The position numbers were made by a program, and so were the translations under genes. DNA of 64,000 nt from Stackebrandtia albiflava (lineage in GTDB: Bacteria; Actinomycetota; Actinomycetes; Mycobacteriales; Micromonosporaceae), in NCBI RefSeq assembly GCF_007994225.1, contig NZ_VLLL01000010.1, positions 115,843-179,842 on the forward strand. Reading direction: 5' to 3'. Below the pieces are notes generated by a model. The model worked only from the letters and a program-made list of their open reading frames with translations, was not told the DNA's origin and made no database searches. Positions 50,742 through 60,145 of this stretch are shown here, piece by piece (the stretch's first letter is position 1; the number at the start of each line of letters is the position of its first letter).

Positions 50742-50847
50742 CGCCTTGGGTGGCCGGGGGCCGATCGACGTGCCTCGAATAGGCCTCAATGTCCGAATTT
50801 CGGCGGGCCTCAGACCACCCAAGGCGGGCCTCAGACCACCCAAGGCG
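50742..50847. repeat. Structured intergenic repeat, copy D
   Basis: Arm CGCCTTGGGTGGCC (50742-50755), core with CGATCGACGTGCCTCGAATA and ATGTCCGA, complementary arm GACCACCCAAGGCG (50813-50826) and an extra arm at 50833-50847. Same orientation as copy A. Its outermost pairs (CGCC/GGCG) extend the stem beyond that of copy A. Confidence 0.85.
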
Positions 50848-50869
50848 GTAAAAGGGGGAACGGAGGTGG

Positions 50870-51142
50870 TCAGCGGCGGCGCAGCGCCACCCACCACAGC
50901 AGCGCCGCCTGGAGCAGACCGCCCGCCGTGACCACCGCCCAGGCGGCCGGCCCCGTCACCGGCAGCCACGTGGTCAGCAGCGACGACGGCAACGCCGACA
51001 CGATGAGCCACACCGCTCCCAGCCCGGAACCGTCGGTGAACATGGCGAACAGCGTGAACGCCGACGCCGTGGCGAACACCGCCGTGTACGCCACGGCGAT
51101 CCAGAACCAGACGCGGTGGGTGAGCGATCGGTTCGTCGACAT
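50870..51142 (-). CDS. Small membrane protein (SCO4225-like)
   Basis: A 90-residue protein with three hydrophobic helices (FWIAVAYTAVFATASAFTLF; LIVSALPSSLLTTWLPV; WAVVTAGGLLQAALLWWVAL) and a basic RRR end. ATG 51142 has GAGGA at 7 bases. The layout resembles the SCO4225 family of actinobacterial membrane proteins. Function unknown. Confidence 0.6.
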   Translation of the reverse strand: MSTNRSLTHRVWFWIAVAYTAVFATASAFTLFAMFTDGSGLGAVWLIVSALPSSLLTTWLPVTGPAAWAVVTAGGLLQAALLWWVALRRR

Positions 51143-51341
51143 TCCCGGGTCCTCGGCTGTCACGTCGCTCGGAGACCGCGCGACTCGGTGGGGTGCGGAA
51201 CGGCCCTCCGGTGGAATGGCGGCCCGTCGGGCACCCAGCGTACGTGTGTGTCGCTCAGTTCCGGGGATACACGGGATCGGGCGTTGACGGCGGTCCCCGA
51301 ACCGGCGACGGGTCGGATGGAGCAGCCACGCCCGTGGCGGC

Positions 51342-52166
51342 TCAACCGCAACCGATCTCCAGGTCCTCGACGCGGCCCGCCGTCAACGACTCACGGGCCA
51401 GCCGGAAGTCCCCGTTGGCGGTCATGGTGTCCGGCGGCAGGTGCACCCCGGTCACCTCGGTCGGCAGCCACTCCCGCAGTTTCCGCCGCAGTTTCCGCGG
51501 GTGCCGGACCGCCACACCGCGGCCCGGTGGGCCGTCGACGTGGCCGAACGCCAGTACGTGGTCGCGCGCGACCGACGTGGAGAGGTCCGGCGCGTCGCCG
51601 GTGTGGCAGTCGACCCCGGGAATCGTCACCACGTCCGGTTCCAGCGGCGCGTACCAGAACAACACCGGATGGGCCGTCACCGGTTCCCGGTTGTCGAAGC
51701 AGCACAGCACCACCACGTGATCGGGGAACACGTCGGCGTAGAACCGCCACAGGTCCGGTGACAGCCGGGGGCGTCGCCCCGGAGGCACCCGTTCGAGGGC
51801 GCCCGGGATCCGAGTCGGGTCGGGGGCGACCACCACGGTGTAGGCGCCGTAGGGGAAGACGGTGGGTTCGTCGCCCGACATCGTCATCCAGTCCACCTCG
51901 CCGGGATAGGGCACCTGCGGAACCGCCATGGCCATGCGCTCCAGCAGATCCGGGTAGCCCGTCACCGGCAGGAAGTGCGTCGGGGTCAACTCCCACGCGG
52001 GGACGTGCAGCACCATCGCGTTCCCGCCCTCGCCCAGATCGGTGACGACGTTCTGGTATCCGAGCAGGTGCACGAGGCCGTGCTCCGGGTGGTTGCGGAT
52101 CCCCGCGAACGCGATCGTGCTCGTGAATTCGGCCGGCCCCAGGCTCACACACATGCCCGACATCAT
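51342..52166 (-). CDS. Unknown conserved-looking 274-residue protein
   Basis: A soluble protein with good codon pattern that I do not recognise. It has NHPEHGLVHLLGYQNVVTDL near the start, DHVVVLCCFDNREPVTAHPV in the middle and a basic PRKLRRKLREWLP stretch near the end. The start is uncertain among ATG 52166, 52163 and 52154. It is head-to-tail with the universal stress protein gene, 49 bases away. Confidence 0.65.
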   Translation of the reverse strand: MMSGMCVSLGPAEFTSTIAFAGIRNHPEHGLVHLLGYQNVVTDLGEGGNAMVLHVPAWELTPTHFLPVTGYPDLLERMAMAVPQVPYPGEVDWMTMSGDEPTVFPYGAYTVVVAPDPTRIPGALERVPPGRRPRLSPDLWRFYADVFPDHVVVLCCFDNREPVTAHPVLFWYAPLEPDVVTIPGVDCHTGDAPDLSTSVARDHVLAFGHVDGPPGRGVAVRHPRKLRRKLREWLPTEVTGVHLPPDTMTANGDFRLARESLTAGRVEDLEIGCG

Positions 52167-52215
52167 GCACCCGCGAGGCGAATCGGCGTCCTCCGATCGA
52201 AGCCGGCAGCCGCCG

Positions 52216-53118
52216 TCACTCGGCGGCGGACTCGTACACGTGCGGGCTCACCACCGCCACCGGCACCTCGGCGTGCTGCACGACGGCGTGACTGGTGGAC
52301 CCCAGAACGAGACTGGCGAACCCGCCCCGGCCACGTGACGCCACCACGAGCACCGCCGCGCCCTGCGCCGCCTCCAGCAGCCTGCGGCGCGGGTCTCCGT
52401 TGACCAGCGTCGGGATGACCGTCACCTGCGGGTACTCCTGCCGCCAACCCGCCAACGCCTCCGACAGGTTCGCCTTCTCCCGCTCCTCGGTGTACTCCTG
52501 GTCGAAGGCGATCGGCACGGCCGCCGCGTCGATCGTGGGGATCTCGTACTGCCACACCCGGACCGCCACCAGGTCCGCGTCACGCAACGCCGCGGACTCG
52601 AACCCGAACCGCAGGGCCGCCTGCGACAGTGGTGAGTCGTCGACGCCCACGACGACCCGGCCCGCCTGCGGAGTGTCCTGCTCCGGCGGTCGCCGCGTGA
52701 TGACGACCGGGCAGTGGGCGTGCGCCGCGACCTGGGCGCTGGTGGAACCCAGCAGCAGGCCGGTGAACCCGCCCCGGCCACGGCTGCCCAACACCACCAC
52801 CGACGACTCCCGGGAGCGCTCGATCATGGTCCCGCCGGTCGTCATGGAGTCCACGACCTCGCCGCGCACGTCCACACCGGACGTCTCCCGGGAGGTGACC
52901 TCGACGATCTCGTCCATCATCTCCTGGATCGCCTCCCGCACGGTGCCCGACTCGTACCAGGTCGCGCCCGAGAAGTGCCGGCCGCCCGCCAACGGGATGG
53001 GCGACGCGTACACGATGTGCAGCGGGCACTCGCGCAACCGGGCCTCGCCGGCGGCGAACCTCACCGCGAAACGGCTCTCGTCGGAGCCGTCGTAGCCGAC
53101 GGTCACCGGTCCCCTCAT
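52216..53118 (-). CDS. Tandem universal stress protein
   Basis: A 300-residue protein with two UspA domains. Domain 1: GPVTVGYDGSDESRFAV, then VVVLGSRGRGGFTGLLLGST. Domain 2: VVVGVDDSPLSQAALRF, then LVVASRGRGGFASLVLGST. Both carry the ATP-binding GxxGxGGxxxxxxGSxS motif, so ATP binding is expected in each. ATG 53118 has GGAGG 7 bases upstream. These proteins help survival under hypoxia or dormancy in actinobacteria. Confidence 0.93.
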   Translation of the reverse strand: MRGPVTVGYDGSDESRFAVRFAAGEARLRECPLHIVYASPIPLAGGRHFSGATWYESGTVREAIQEMMDEIVEVTSRETSGVDVRGEVVDSMTTGGTMIERSRESSVVVLGSRGRGGFTGLLLGSTSAQVAAHAHCPVVITRRPPEQDTPQAGRVVVGVDDSPLSQAALRFGFESAALRDADLVAVRVWQYEIPTIDAAAVPIAFDQEYTEEREKANLSEALAGWRQEYPQVTVIPTLVNGDPRRRLLEAAQGAAVLVVASRGRGGFASLVLGSTSHAVVQHAEVPVAVVSPHVYESAAE

Positions 53119-53213
53119 GGCCGTACCTCCTTCTACGCGGGAGCTTACGGCCAACCGCCGTCCCGGGGAGCCGGTTTGCGGGGGAGCCGGGCGACGACGG
53201 TTATCCTGTGGGG

Positions 53214-53828
53214 ATGCAGCCGGTCGATCTCTGGTTCGATCCCTCCTGCCCGTACACCTGGGTCACGTCCAGGTGGCTCGTGGAGGTCACGCAGGTGCGG
53301 CCCGTCGAGTTGCGGTGGCACGTGATGAGCCTGTCGGTCCTCAACGAGCACCGCGAGGTGGACCCCGAAGGCGACACCGAGGGCTACCTGTGGATGCCGG
53401 TGCGGATCTGCGCGGCCGTCGCCCACGACCACGGGCAGCGCGGTCTAGGCGACTTCTACACCGCGCTCGGCAGGCGGCTCCACGAGGGAGGCGAGTGGGA
53501 CCCCGACGTGATACCCACCGCGCTCGCCGAGGCGGGCCTACCGGTCGAGCTGGCCGAGGCGGGCACCTCGGAACGGTACGACGCGGCCGTCCGGCGGTCG
53601 CACGCCGCCGGAATCGGCCTGGTCGGGGACCACGTCGGCACTCCGATCGTCGCGACCGAGCGACCGGACGGCACCCGGGTGGCGTTCTTCGGGCCGGTCA
53701 TCTCACGCAGCCCCCACGGCGAGGCCGCCGGCCGGTTGTGGGACGCGGTCGTGGAGGTCGCGGGCACGCCGGGCTTCGCCGAGCTGAAGGGACCGCCGCC
53801 GGAGCCGCCGCAGCCGACGTCGGCCTGA
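53214..53828 (+). CDS. DsbA-fold protein of the mycothiol-dependent nitroreductase (Rv2466c) type
   Basis: A 204-residue thioredoxin/DsbA-fold protein: VDLWFDPSCPYTWVTSRWL at the start, then the helical insert and VGTPIVATERPDG. The Rv2466c-type FDPxCPxxWxTSRW motif fits mycothiol-dependent reduction, but the second active-site Cys seen in some members (CPWC) is replaced by CPYT. A monothiol mechanism is therefore likely. ATG 53214 lies 6 bases after a TATCCT -10-like box (53202-53207), so a leaderless mRNA is plausible. The stop abuts the stop of the opposite MFS gene (TGATCA). Confidence 0.8.
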   Translation: MQPVDLWFDPSCPYTWVTSRWLVEVTQVRPVELRWHVMSLSVLNEHREVDPEGDTEGYLWMPVRICAAVAHDHGQRGLGDFYTALGRRLHEGGEWDPDVIPTALAEAGLPVELAEAGTSERYDAAVRRSHAAGIGLVGDHVGTPIVATERPDGTRVAFFGPVISRSPHGEAAGRLWDAVVEVAGTPGFAELKGPPPEPPQPTSA

Positions 53829-55412
53829 TCACCGCCTCGGAGTCGTGACCGCCCGCCACGACGTCCACAGCAGGTCGATGACCCAGATGACCAGCCAGAT
53901 CCGCCAGGCGGCCACCACCACGGCCACCGGGTCCTCACCGACGGCCTGGAACGCCTCCAGGATCCCCCGCGACTCCGGTCCGATGCCGAGCATCGCCGGG
54001 GTCGGCGGCCACGCCAGCCACGTCACGACCACGGTGACGACGCCGAAGAGTCCGGTGTGCCGGGCGAGGTCGCGCCACAGTTCCCGGCGGGACTTCGCCG
54101 GCGAATCCACCGAGGCCGGGGAGGCGTCCGTGCCGGCCGAGGCACCGGTCCCGGGGTCGTCCGCCGGGCCGGTACCGCCCGCCACGACCGGTGTCGGCGC
54201 GGTCGTGCCGGGCGACACCGGCGGCGGGACGTCGGCCGGTTCCGGTGCCGCCGGGCGGTCGACCACGCCGAGCCGCCGGACGGCGGTCGGGACGACGACA
54301 GCCCCCGACAGGATCACCCCGGCCGCCACCAGGCAACCCCACTGCCACGAGCCCGCCTGGTAGAGGCAACCGGCCCCCACCGTGCCCAGTAGCCCGCCCG
54401 CCAGGCACGCCGCCTCGTACAGGCCGAGGCCCCGGCCGAGCCGGTGCCGCCCGGAGGCCTCTGCCACCACCGCCTGCTGCACCGGGATCACGATCGACCA
54501 GGCCGCGGCGGCGGCCACCCACAGCGCCGCGATCACGAACGGCCCGGGCGCGGCGGCCAACCCGGCCGCGAAACCGGCGCTGGCGAGCGAGGCGGCGGCC
54601 AGCATCCGTCGCCGCCCCCACCGCACGACCCACCGGTGCAGGTACTCGGGGAGTACGCCCATCACGATCGCGCCGGGAAGGAACACGTACGCGATCTGGA
54701 GCGGTTCCATGTGATGACCGCGCTGCAGGTGCAGCAGGATGAGCAGTCCGATCGCGGCCTCGGCGGCCATCGTGGCGACGACGGCCAGCAGCATCGGGCG
54801 CAGGCGACGGCCGACCGCGCCGAGGCCGCCGCCGTCCTCGTCGGACTCGGGGGCCGAACGGGGACCGGTGAACAGCCACCCCGCCGCGACCACGCAACAC
54901 GCGGCCAGACCGACGAAGACGCCCCGGTAGTCGATCACCGCCAGCAGGCTCAACGCCGGGACGAACACCAGCCAGCCGCCGGTGGACTCCGCCGCCACCA
55001 GGGCGGCCAACGCCCCGGAGTCGTGGGGGAGGCGTTCGGCCGCCATCGCGCGCAGCGCCACCCACAGCAGCGCACCCGCCGCACCCGCGACCGCGGAGGC
55101 CGCCATCGCGGCCGACAACGTCGTCGAGACGGCGAAACCCAGGCACGCCAGGGCGTACAGCGCCGCGCCGATGCCGGCGACCAGCCGCCGGTCGTGCCGG
55201 TCGGACAGGACACCGGCGAACGGCCGCACCAGCAGGGACACGCCGATCTCGGCGGCCATGAGCACGCCGACCTGACCGGCGGGCAGTTCCAGCGCGGCAC
55301 CCGCGTACAGCGGTAGGAGGAAGTCGACGACCTCGATGGCACCCGCGGTGAGGGTGGCACTGACGGTCGCCCTGCGCAACCGGGAGGCGGTGAGGGCGGG
55401 GGTGTCCGGCAT
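53829..55412 (-). CDS. MFS transporter with extra C-terminal membrane domain
   Basis: A 527-residue membrane protein. Residues 1-400 are a 12-helix major facilitator (VLSDRHDRRLVAG loop signature). A Pro/Thr/Ala-rich linker (about 405-450) is followed by two further hydrophobic stretches (FGVVTVVVTWLAWP; AWRIWLVIWVIDLLW). The extension is unusual for the family and may form an accessory or sensor module. No substrate can be assigned. Confidence 0.85.
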   Translation of the reverse strand: MPDTPALTASRLRRATVSATLTAGAIEVVDFLLPLYAGAALELPAGQVGVLMAAEIGVSLLVRPFAGVLSDRHDRRLVAGIGAALYALACLGFAVSTTLSAAMAASAVAGAAGALLWVALRAMAAERLPHDSGALAALVAAESTGGWLVFVPALSLLAVIDYRGVFVGLAACCVVAAGWLFTGPRSAPESDEDGGGLGAVGRRLRPMLLAVVATMAAEAAIGLLILLHLQRGHHMEPLQIAYVFLPGAIVMGVLPEYLHRWVVRWGRRRMLAAASLASAGFAAGLAAAPGPFVIAALWVAAAAAWSIVIPVQQAVVAEASGRHRLGRGLGLYEAACLAGGLLGTVGAGCLYQAGSWQWGCLVAAGVILSGAVVVPTAVRRLGVVDRPAAPEPADVPPPVSPGTTAPTPVVAGGTGPADDPGTGASAGTDASPASVDSPAKSRRELWRDLARHTGLFGVVTVVVTWLAWPPTPAMLGIGPESRGILEAFQAVGEDPVAVVVAAWRIWLVIWVIDLLWTSWRAVTTPRR

Positions 55413-55527
55413 GGACCGATCCTAAGAGGCCCCCGAGTCGCCCCCTTCCCGTGGCCGAGGACCGGGGCATCGACGTCATCCGGCCGGTGCGACGTCGGTC
55501 CCCGGCCTCGGCGGCGACGAGAAGCGG

Positions 55528-56934
55528 TCAGCCGACGAAGGTCCGCACCGCCGCCGTCAACGCCACCAGGCCCTGCTTGGCGTCGGTGAAGTACATGCCG
55601 GTCTGGGGCGCCGAGTACAGCTCGTTGTCCATTCCGGCGTACCCGTGTCCCATCGATCGCTTGATCACCACGACGTTCCGCGCCTTGTCGACGTCCAGGA
55701 TGGGCATTCCCGAGATGGGGTTGCCGGGTCGCCGGGCCGCCGGGTTGGTGACGTCGTTGGCGCCGATGACCAGCGCCACGTCCACCTGCGGGAACTCCGG
55801 GTTGACGTCCTCCATCTCCCGCAACGCCGGATAGGGCACGTTCGCCTCGGCGAGCAGTACGTTCATGTGTCCGGGCATCCGGCCCGCCACGGGGTGGATC
55901 GCGTAGGTCACCGACACGCCGTGTCCCTCCAGGAGCTCCGCCAGCCCGGCGAGCTCGTGCTGTGCCTGCGCGGCGGCCAGGCCGTACCCGGGCACGACCA
56001 CGACCTTGCGGGCGTACGCGAGCTGGAGAGCGACGTCGTCCACCGACACCGGGCGCACCGGCGCCGATTCGCCGCCCGGCCCCGCCTGCTCGTCTCCGGT
56101 GCCGAAGCCACCGACGATGATGTTGCCGATCGAGCGGTTCATGGCGTCGGCCATGAGCTTGGTGAGGATCGCCCCGGACGCGCCGACCAGCGCGCCCGCC
56201 ACGATCAGGGTGGTCTCGCCCAGCACGAAACCCGCCATGGCGACGGCCGTCCCCGTGAACGCGTTCAGCAGCGAGATCACCACCGGCATGTCCGCGCCAC
56301 CGATCGGCAGGACCATGGTCACCCCGAACACCAGGGCGGCGGCCGCCAACACCAGCATCGGCGCGGGGTGGAGCGGTGCCAGCACCAGCCACACGACGGA
56401 ACCGGCGAAGACCACGCCGAGCCCGGCGTTGACGAGCCGCGCGCCGGGGAACACCAGCGGCCGGCCCGGGATGAGTCCCTGGAGCTTGCCCGCCGCCACC
56501 AGCGAACCGGTGAAGGTGACCGCACCGATGAGGACGTCCAGGCCGGCCGGTATGGACACCGCCGCCGTCACGTGGCCGGCGTCGGCCTGCCGGAGGTGTT
56601 CGACCGCCAGGAGTACCGCGGCCCCGCCTCCGACGGCGTTGAACAGGCTCACCAGTTGCGGCATCGCCGTCATCGCGACCGTGCGGGCGAAGTACAGCCC
56701 GGCGAGCGAACCGACCGCCAGGCCCGACAGCAACACGACCCACCCGGTGGTGGTGATGGCGCCCTTCTCGGCGATGAGCACACCGGTGGCCACGATCGCG
56801 ACGCTCATCGCGGCGGCCGACACGAGGTTGCCGCGCCGCGCGGTCGCGGGGGAGTTCATCAGATGTAGCCCGAGTACGAGGCAGGCCGCGGCGGCGAGGA
56901 AGACGTAACGGATCACGGTCTCGGTGACGGTCAC
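55528..56934 (-). CDS. pntB: NAD(P) transhydrogenase beta subunit
   Basis: A 468-residue membrane protein. Helices fill residues 1-270. The NADP(H)-binding domain III is at the end (KVVVVPGYGLAAAQAQHEL, YAIHPVAGRMPGHMNVLLAE, LVIGANDVTNPAARR, VVIKRSMGHGYAGMDN). It moves hydride between NADH and NADP and couples this to proton movement. GTG 56934 overlaps the previous stop (GTGA). Encoded with the two alpha-subunit genes in the usual order. Confidence 0.95.
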   Translation of the reverse strand: MTVTETVIRYVFLAAAACLVLGLHLMNSPATARRGNLVSAAAMSVAIVATGVLIAEKGAITTTGWVVLLSGLAVGSLAGLYFARTVAMTAMPQLVSLFNAVGGGAAVLLAVEHLRQADAGHVTAAVSIPAGLDVLIGAVTFTGSLVAAGKLQGLIPGRPLVFPGARLVNAGLGVVFAGSVVWLVLAPLHPAPMLVLAAAALVFGVTMVLPIGGADMPVVISLLNAFTGTAVAMAGFVLGETTLIVAGALVGASGAILTKLMADAMNRSIGNIIVGGFGTGDEQAGPGGESAPVRPVSVDDVALQLAYARKVVVVPGYGLAAAQAQHELAGLAELLEGHGVSVTYAIHPVAGRMPGHMNVLLAEANVPYPALREMEDVNPEFPQVDVALVIGANDVTNPAARRPGNPISGMPILDVDKARNVVVIKRSMGHGYAGMDNELYSAPQTGMYFTDAKQGLVALTAAVRTFVG

Positions 56935-57245
56935 GACGCGCCTCCCTTCGCGGACGGGACGGTGGGTTTGGCGCGGAACATGTGCAGCATCCGGTCGGTG
57001 ACGACGTAACCGCCGACGACGTTCATGGCGCCGAACGCGACGGCGACGAACGCCAGGACGTACCCGAACGGGCCGTCCGCGGTGGCGGTGATGAGCATCG
57101 CGCCGATCACGACGATGCCGTGGATGGAGTTGGCGCCCGACATCAACGGGGTGTGCAGGGTCGCGGGCACCTTGCTGATCACCTCGAATCCGACCAGGAT
57201 GCCCAGGACGAACACGGTGACGGCGGTGAGCAGGTCGAGGGTCAT
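56931..57245 (-). CDS. pntAB: NAD(P) transhydrogenase alpha subunit, membrane part
   Basis: A 104-residue membrane protein with three helices, corresponding to the membrane domain of PntA that is split off as a separate subunit in many bacteria. HTPLMSGANSIHGIVVIGA is the family motif. Overlaps pntAA by ATGA and pntB by GTGA. Confidence 0.93.
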   Translation of the reverse strand: MTLDLLTAVTVFVLGILVGFEVISKVPATLHTPLMSGANSIHGIVVIGAMLITATADGPFGYVLAFVAVAFGAMNVVGGYVVTDRMLHMFRAKPTVPSAKGGAS

Positions 57246-58399
57246 GTGTTTCCTCCCACGGTGGCGTCGGCGGTGAGCTGGTCGGCGGTGAGGGGGCTGA
57301 CGGGTTCGCCGCGGTGGGTGACGGTGATCTGTCCGGTGATCTCGTCGTCGGGGTCGATGTGGACGCGCCCGTCGACGAGCAGGTGCCGCAGGACGGCGCT
57401 GATGTTGCGGGCGTACCCGGCGGAGGCGGCCGGCCCCATCCGGGCGGGCAGGTCGCCCGCGCCGATGACGGTGACGCCGCCCTCGGTGACGAATCGTTCG
57501 TCCGGGCGTGAGGTGGCGACGTTGCCGCCGAGTTCACCGGCGGCCATGTCGACGACCACGGAACCGGGCCGCAGCGAGGCCAGGCCGGCTTCGGTGACCA
57601 GGGTCGGCGGTACCCGGCCGGGCACCTTCGCGGTGGTGATGACGACGTCGAACCGGGACAGCCGGGCGGTCAACTCGTCCTGTTGCGCCCGCCGTTCGGC
57701 GTCGGTGAGCTGCCGGGCGTATCCGCCGTCGCCCGCGCCGCCGGTCACCGACTCCAGTTCCAGGAACCGGGCGCCCAGCGACTCGACCTCGCCCCTGGCC
57801 TCCGGCCGGACGTCGTAGGCGGTGACGACGGCTCCGAGCCGCCGTGCCGTGCCGATGGCGGACAGTCCGGCGACACCGGTTCCCAGGACCAGGACGTTGG
57901 CGGGTGAGGACGTCCCGGCGGCGGTGGTCAGCATCGGGAAGTACCGCCGGTAGGTGTCGGCGGCCACCAGGACCGCCTTGTACCCGGCGAGGTTGGCCTG
58001 CGAACTGAGGGCGTCCATGCTCTGCGCGCGGCTGAGCCTGCGGGGCAACAGGTCCAGGCTCACGACGGTGAGTTCCGCCGCCTGAAGCCGTCGCATGTGC
58101 GCGGCGCGGTGCAGCGGTGAGAACAGCCCGACGAGGACCTGGCCGGGGCGTGGGTCGCCCGGCGTGAACGGGTTGACGCCGCACAGGACGTCGGCCGCCT
58201 CCACCGTCGCGGTGTCCGCCACGCGGGCGCCCGCCTCCCGGTAGTCGTCGTCGGAGTGGTGACTGGCGGCGCCCGCCCCGGACTCCACGACGACGGAGAC
58301 CTCGGCCGTCGTCAGGCGGGTCACCGCCTCCGGTGTCAGGGCGACCCGTTCCTCGCCGGGATGTCGTTCTCGGATGACGCCCACAGTGGTGACTGTCAC
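57242..58399 (-). CDS. pntAA: NAD(P) transhydrogenase alpha subunit, NAD-binding part
   Basis: A 385-residue soluble subunit with AlaDH/PNT domains: RHPGEERVALTPEAV at the start, the Rossmann motif VLVLGTGVAGLSAIG and VVVDMAAGELGGNVA. It binds NAD(H). GTG 58399 gives the expected N-terminus (MTVTTVGVIRERHPGEERVA). The 200 bases upstream are AT-richer around 58500-58590 and probably hold the operon promoter. Confidence 0.94.
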   Translation of the reverse strand: MTVTTVGVIRERHPGEERVALTPEAVTRLTTAEVSVVVESGAGAASHHSDDDYREAGARVADTATVEAADVLCGVNPFTPGDPRPGQVLVGLFSPLHRAAHMRRLQAAELTVVSLDLLPRRLSRAQSMDALSSQANLAGYKAVLVAADTYRRYFPMLTTAAGTSSPANVLVLGTGVAGLSAIGTARRLGAVVTAYDVRPEARGEVESLGARFLELESVTGGAGDGGYARQLTDAERRAQQDELTARLSRFDVVITTAKVPGRVPPTLVTEAGLASLRPGSVVVDMAAGELGGNVATSRPDERFVTEGGVTVIGAGDLPARMGPAASAGYARNISAVLRHLLVDGRVHIDPDDEITGQITVTHRGEPVSPLTADQLTADATVGGNT

Positions 58400-58598
58400 G
58401 CTCCGTTACCTCGCATTCTGCTGATCGGGCTGGTGAGCCGGGCACGGTGACTCGGCGTCCTGGGCGGCACGCCGGTGAAGCTCGCCGGCGCGGGGTCAGC
58501 GTCCGGGCTTCGTCGTCGAATCAGACGAATACTGGTATGACTGTACTGTTTTGCGACCTGAGATAGGGAAATCAATCGGCAAATGTAGATAACTGGAT

Positions 58599-59174
58599 TC
58601 AACGGCCGGTGCGGCCGCCCTCGATCAACAGTGGACGACCGATCTCCGGTGGCACCGGATAGACCCGTTCCGGCGGGAGCCGCCGCCGCACGTCGGCGCC
58701 CGCGTGGACCTGCTCGGCCAGCTTCCGCACCGTCGGCGTCAGGTCCCGGATGTCCACGGTCCACTCCTCGACGAACTCGCGGATCACCGCCCTGCCCAGT
58801 CCGACCTGGATGCTGTAGTGGTTGAGCGCCGCGCCCCTGACGGAGCGCTCGGGATCCCACTGGACGTGGACGGGGGCGTCCCGGAGCCGATCCGGCTCAC
58901 CGGTCGTCAACACCGCCGCCGCCAGGGCGCTCTCCCAACCCGCCCGGGAGACCCGCACCGCCAGCGTGCGCTCCTGACCGGACTTGCGGCCCCAGTTGCT
59001 GCGATGCATGAGCCAGCGGAACGACGGCTTGATCCACGTCATCCGCTGGAACGAGAACGGGGGGACGAACCGCCCGTGACGCAGTGCCGCGTCGGCGATC
59101 GCCGACGGATACGCCTGATACACCACGATGGAGTCGGCGTCGTAGTCCGCCCTGACCTGATACAACGGCGTCAT
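58599..59174 (-). CDS. DUF4291 family protein
   Basis: A 191-residue protein with the DUF4291 hallmarks: [58 protein letters not shown] and [13 protein letters not shown]. The family is widespread in bacteria and fungi and uncharacterised. The conserved charged and aromatic residues suggest an enzyme. ATG 59174 gives the standard N-terminus. Confidence 0.93.
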   Translation of the reverse strand: MTPLYQVRADYDADSIVVYQAYPSAIADAALRHGRFVPPFSFQRMTWIKPSFRWLMHRSNWGRKSGQERTLAVRVSRAGWESALAAAVLTTGEPDRLRDAPVHVQWDPERSVRGAALNHYSIQVGLGRAVIREFVEEWTVDIRDLTPTVRKLAEQVHAGADVRRRLPPERVYPVPPEIGRPLLIEGGRTGR

Positions 59175-59255
59175 CGCGGCATGATGGCACGGACGCGCCC
59201 ACGATCACCAGGCGTTTTCGGCCCCGGGCACCGGATCCGGCCCCGGAGCCGAGTC

Positions 59256-59468
59256 TCAGCCGGTCTCCTCCAACCGGAACCCCACCTTCAGGGTCACCTG
59301 GAAATGCGCGATGTCGCCGTTCTCGATGTGCCCACGGGTCTCGACGACCTCGAACCAGTCGAGGTTGCGCAGCGTCTCGTTCGCGCGGGCGATGGCGCCG
59401 CGGATCGCGTCGTCGCAGGACTGCGTAGAGGTCCCGACGATCTCCGTCACCCGGTACGTGTTTCCCAT
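59256..59468 (-). CDS. Dodecin
   Basis: A 70-residue dodecin: YRVTEIVGTSTQSCDDAIRG, then the flavin-binding W in LRNLDWFEVVETRGHI and a closing FQVTLKVGFRLEE. Dodecins form hollow dodecamers that store FMN or riboflavin. ATG 59468 has GGAGGAG upstream. Confidence 0.95.
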   Translation of the reverse strand: MGNTYRVTEIVGTSTQSCDDAIRGAIARANETLRNLDWFEVVETRGHIENGDIAHFQVTLKVGFRLEETG

Positions 59469-59629
59469 GACGTCTCCTCCATCAGACGAACTCGCCTGTG
59501 AGCCTCCCACGTACCCGGTGAGCACGGGACCATAACGCCGATTCACCGCCCACGGGCCGCTCCGTGACAAGGCGACGCCCCGGCGCCGACGCGATGCCGG
59601 TGCCGGGGCGGGACGTCACGCCGCAGTGG

Positions 59630-60145
59630 TCAGCAACCACCGCAGTTGTAGTACGTGATGTCCCAGTGGTTGCCCTCCTTGTAGTACACGTTGCCCGAGC
59701 CCGAACGCCACTTCGAACCACCGATGTAGGTGAAGGAGCCCTGGATGTAGTTGTTCAGGCAGGTGGAAAGGCTGGTGTCGAGCTTGTACCCGTTCCAGTG
59801 GCTGTACGTGCCGGAGGCGTGCCCGGTCTCGGTCCCGCCGGTCACGTTGATGGCGCAGCCGCTCGCGCCCTTCAGGGTGATGATCCCCTGTATCGAGGTG
59901 AGGTTCACCTGGGTGAACGAGGTGCAGGTGGGGTTGTTGCGGTCGGAGCAGCCGCCACTGGACGACCAGGTGATGCCCGCCGCCCGCAATCTGCTGGTGG
60001 CGTCGCTGTGGCTCAGCTTCGTGACGGTCACGCCGACGTCGTCGGTGGCGGGTTCGGCGGAGACCGTGCCCGCCGTGGCGAAGCCGACGGCCAGGGCGGT
60101 CGCCGCCACGGCGAGCAGCCGCGCGAGGAATCGGGTCTTGAACAT
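59630..60145 (-). CDS. Secreted M15-like (D-Ala-D-Ala carboxypeptidase-type) domain protein
   Basis: A 171-residue secreted protein with signal peptide (LLAVAATALAVGFATAG, cleavage near VSA). The mature part has six Cys and the M15-like pattern GHASGTYSHWNGYKLDTS (SHxxGxxxD zinc ligands) and, near the end, EGNHWDITY (a second His with an acidic residue before it). Such zinc peptidases trim peptidoglycan stems or act as small lysins. An LxRLRAAGITWSSSGGC region precedes it. ATG 60145 has GGAGG upstream. The family call rests on the metal motif only. Confidence 0.6.
   Translation of the reverse strand: MFKTRFLARLLAVAATALAVGFATAGTVSAEPATDDVGVTVTKLSHSDATSRLRAAGITWSSSGGCSDRNNPTCTSFTQVNLTSIQGIITLKGASGCAINVTGGTETGHASGTYSHWNGYKLDTSLSTCLNNYIQGSFTYIGGSKWRSGSGNVYYKEGNHWDITYYNCGGC

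Noticed and set aside
37681..50860. CRISPR-like repeat array
   Set aside because: The four related copies are far apart, in two orientations and without regular spacers.
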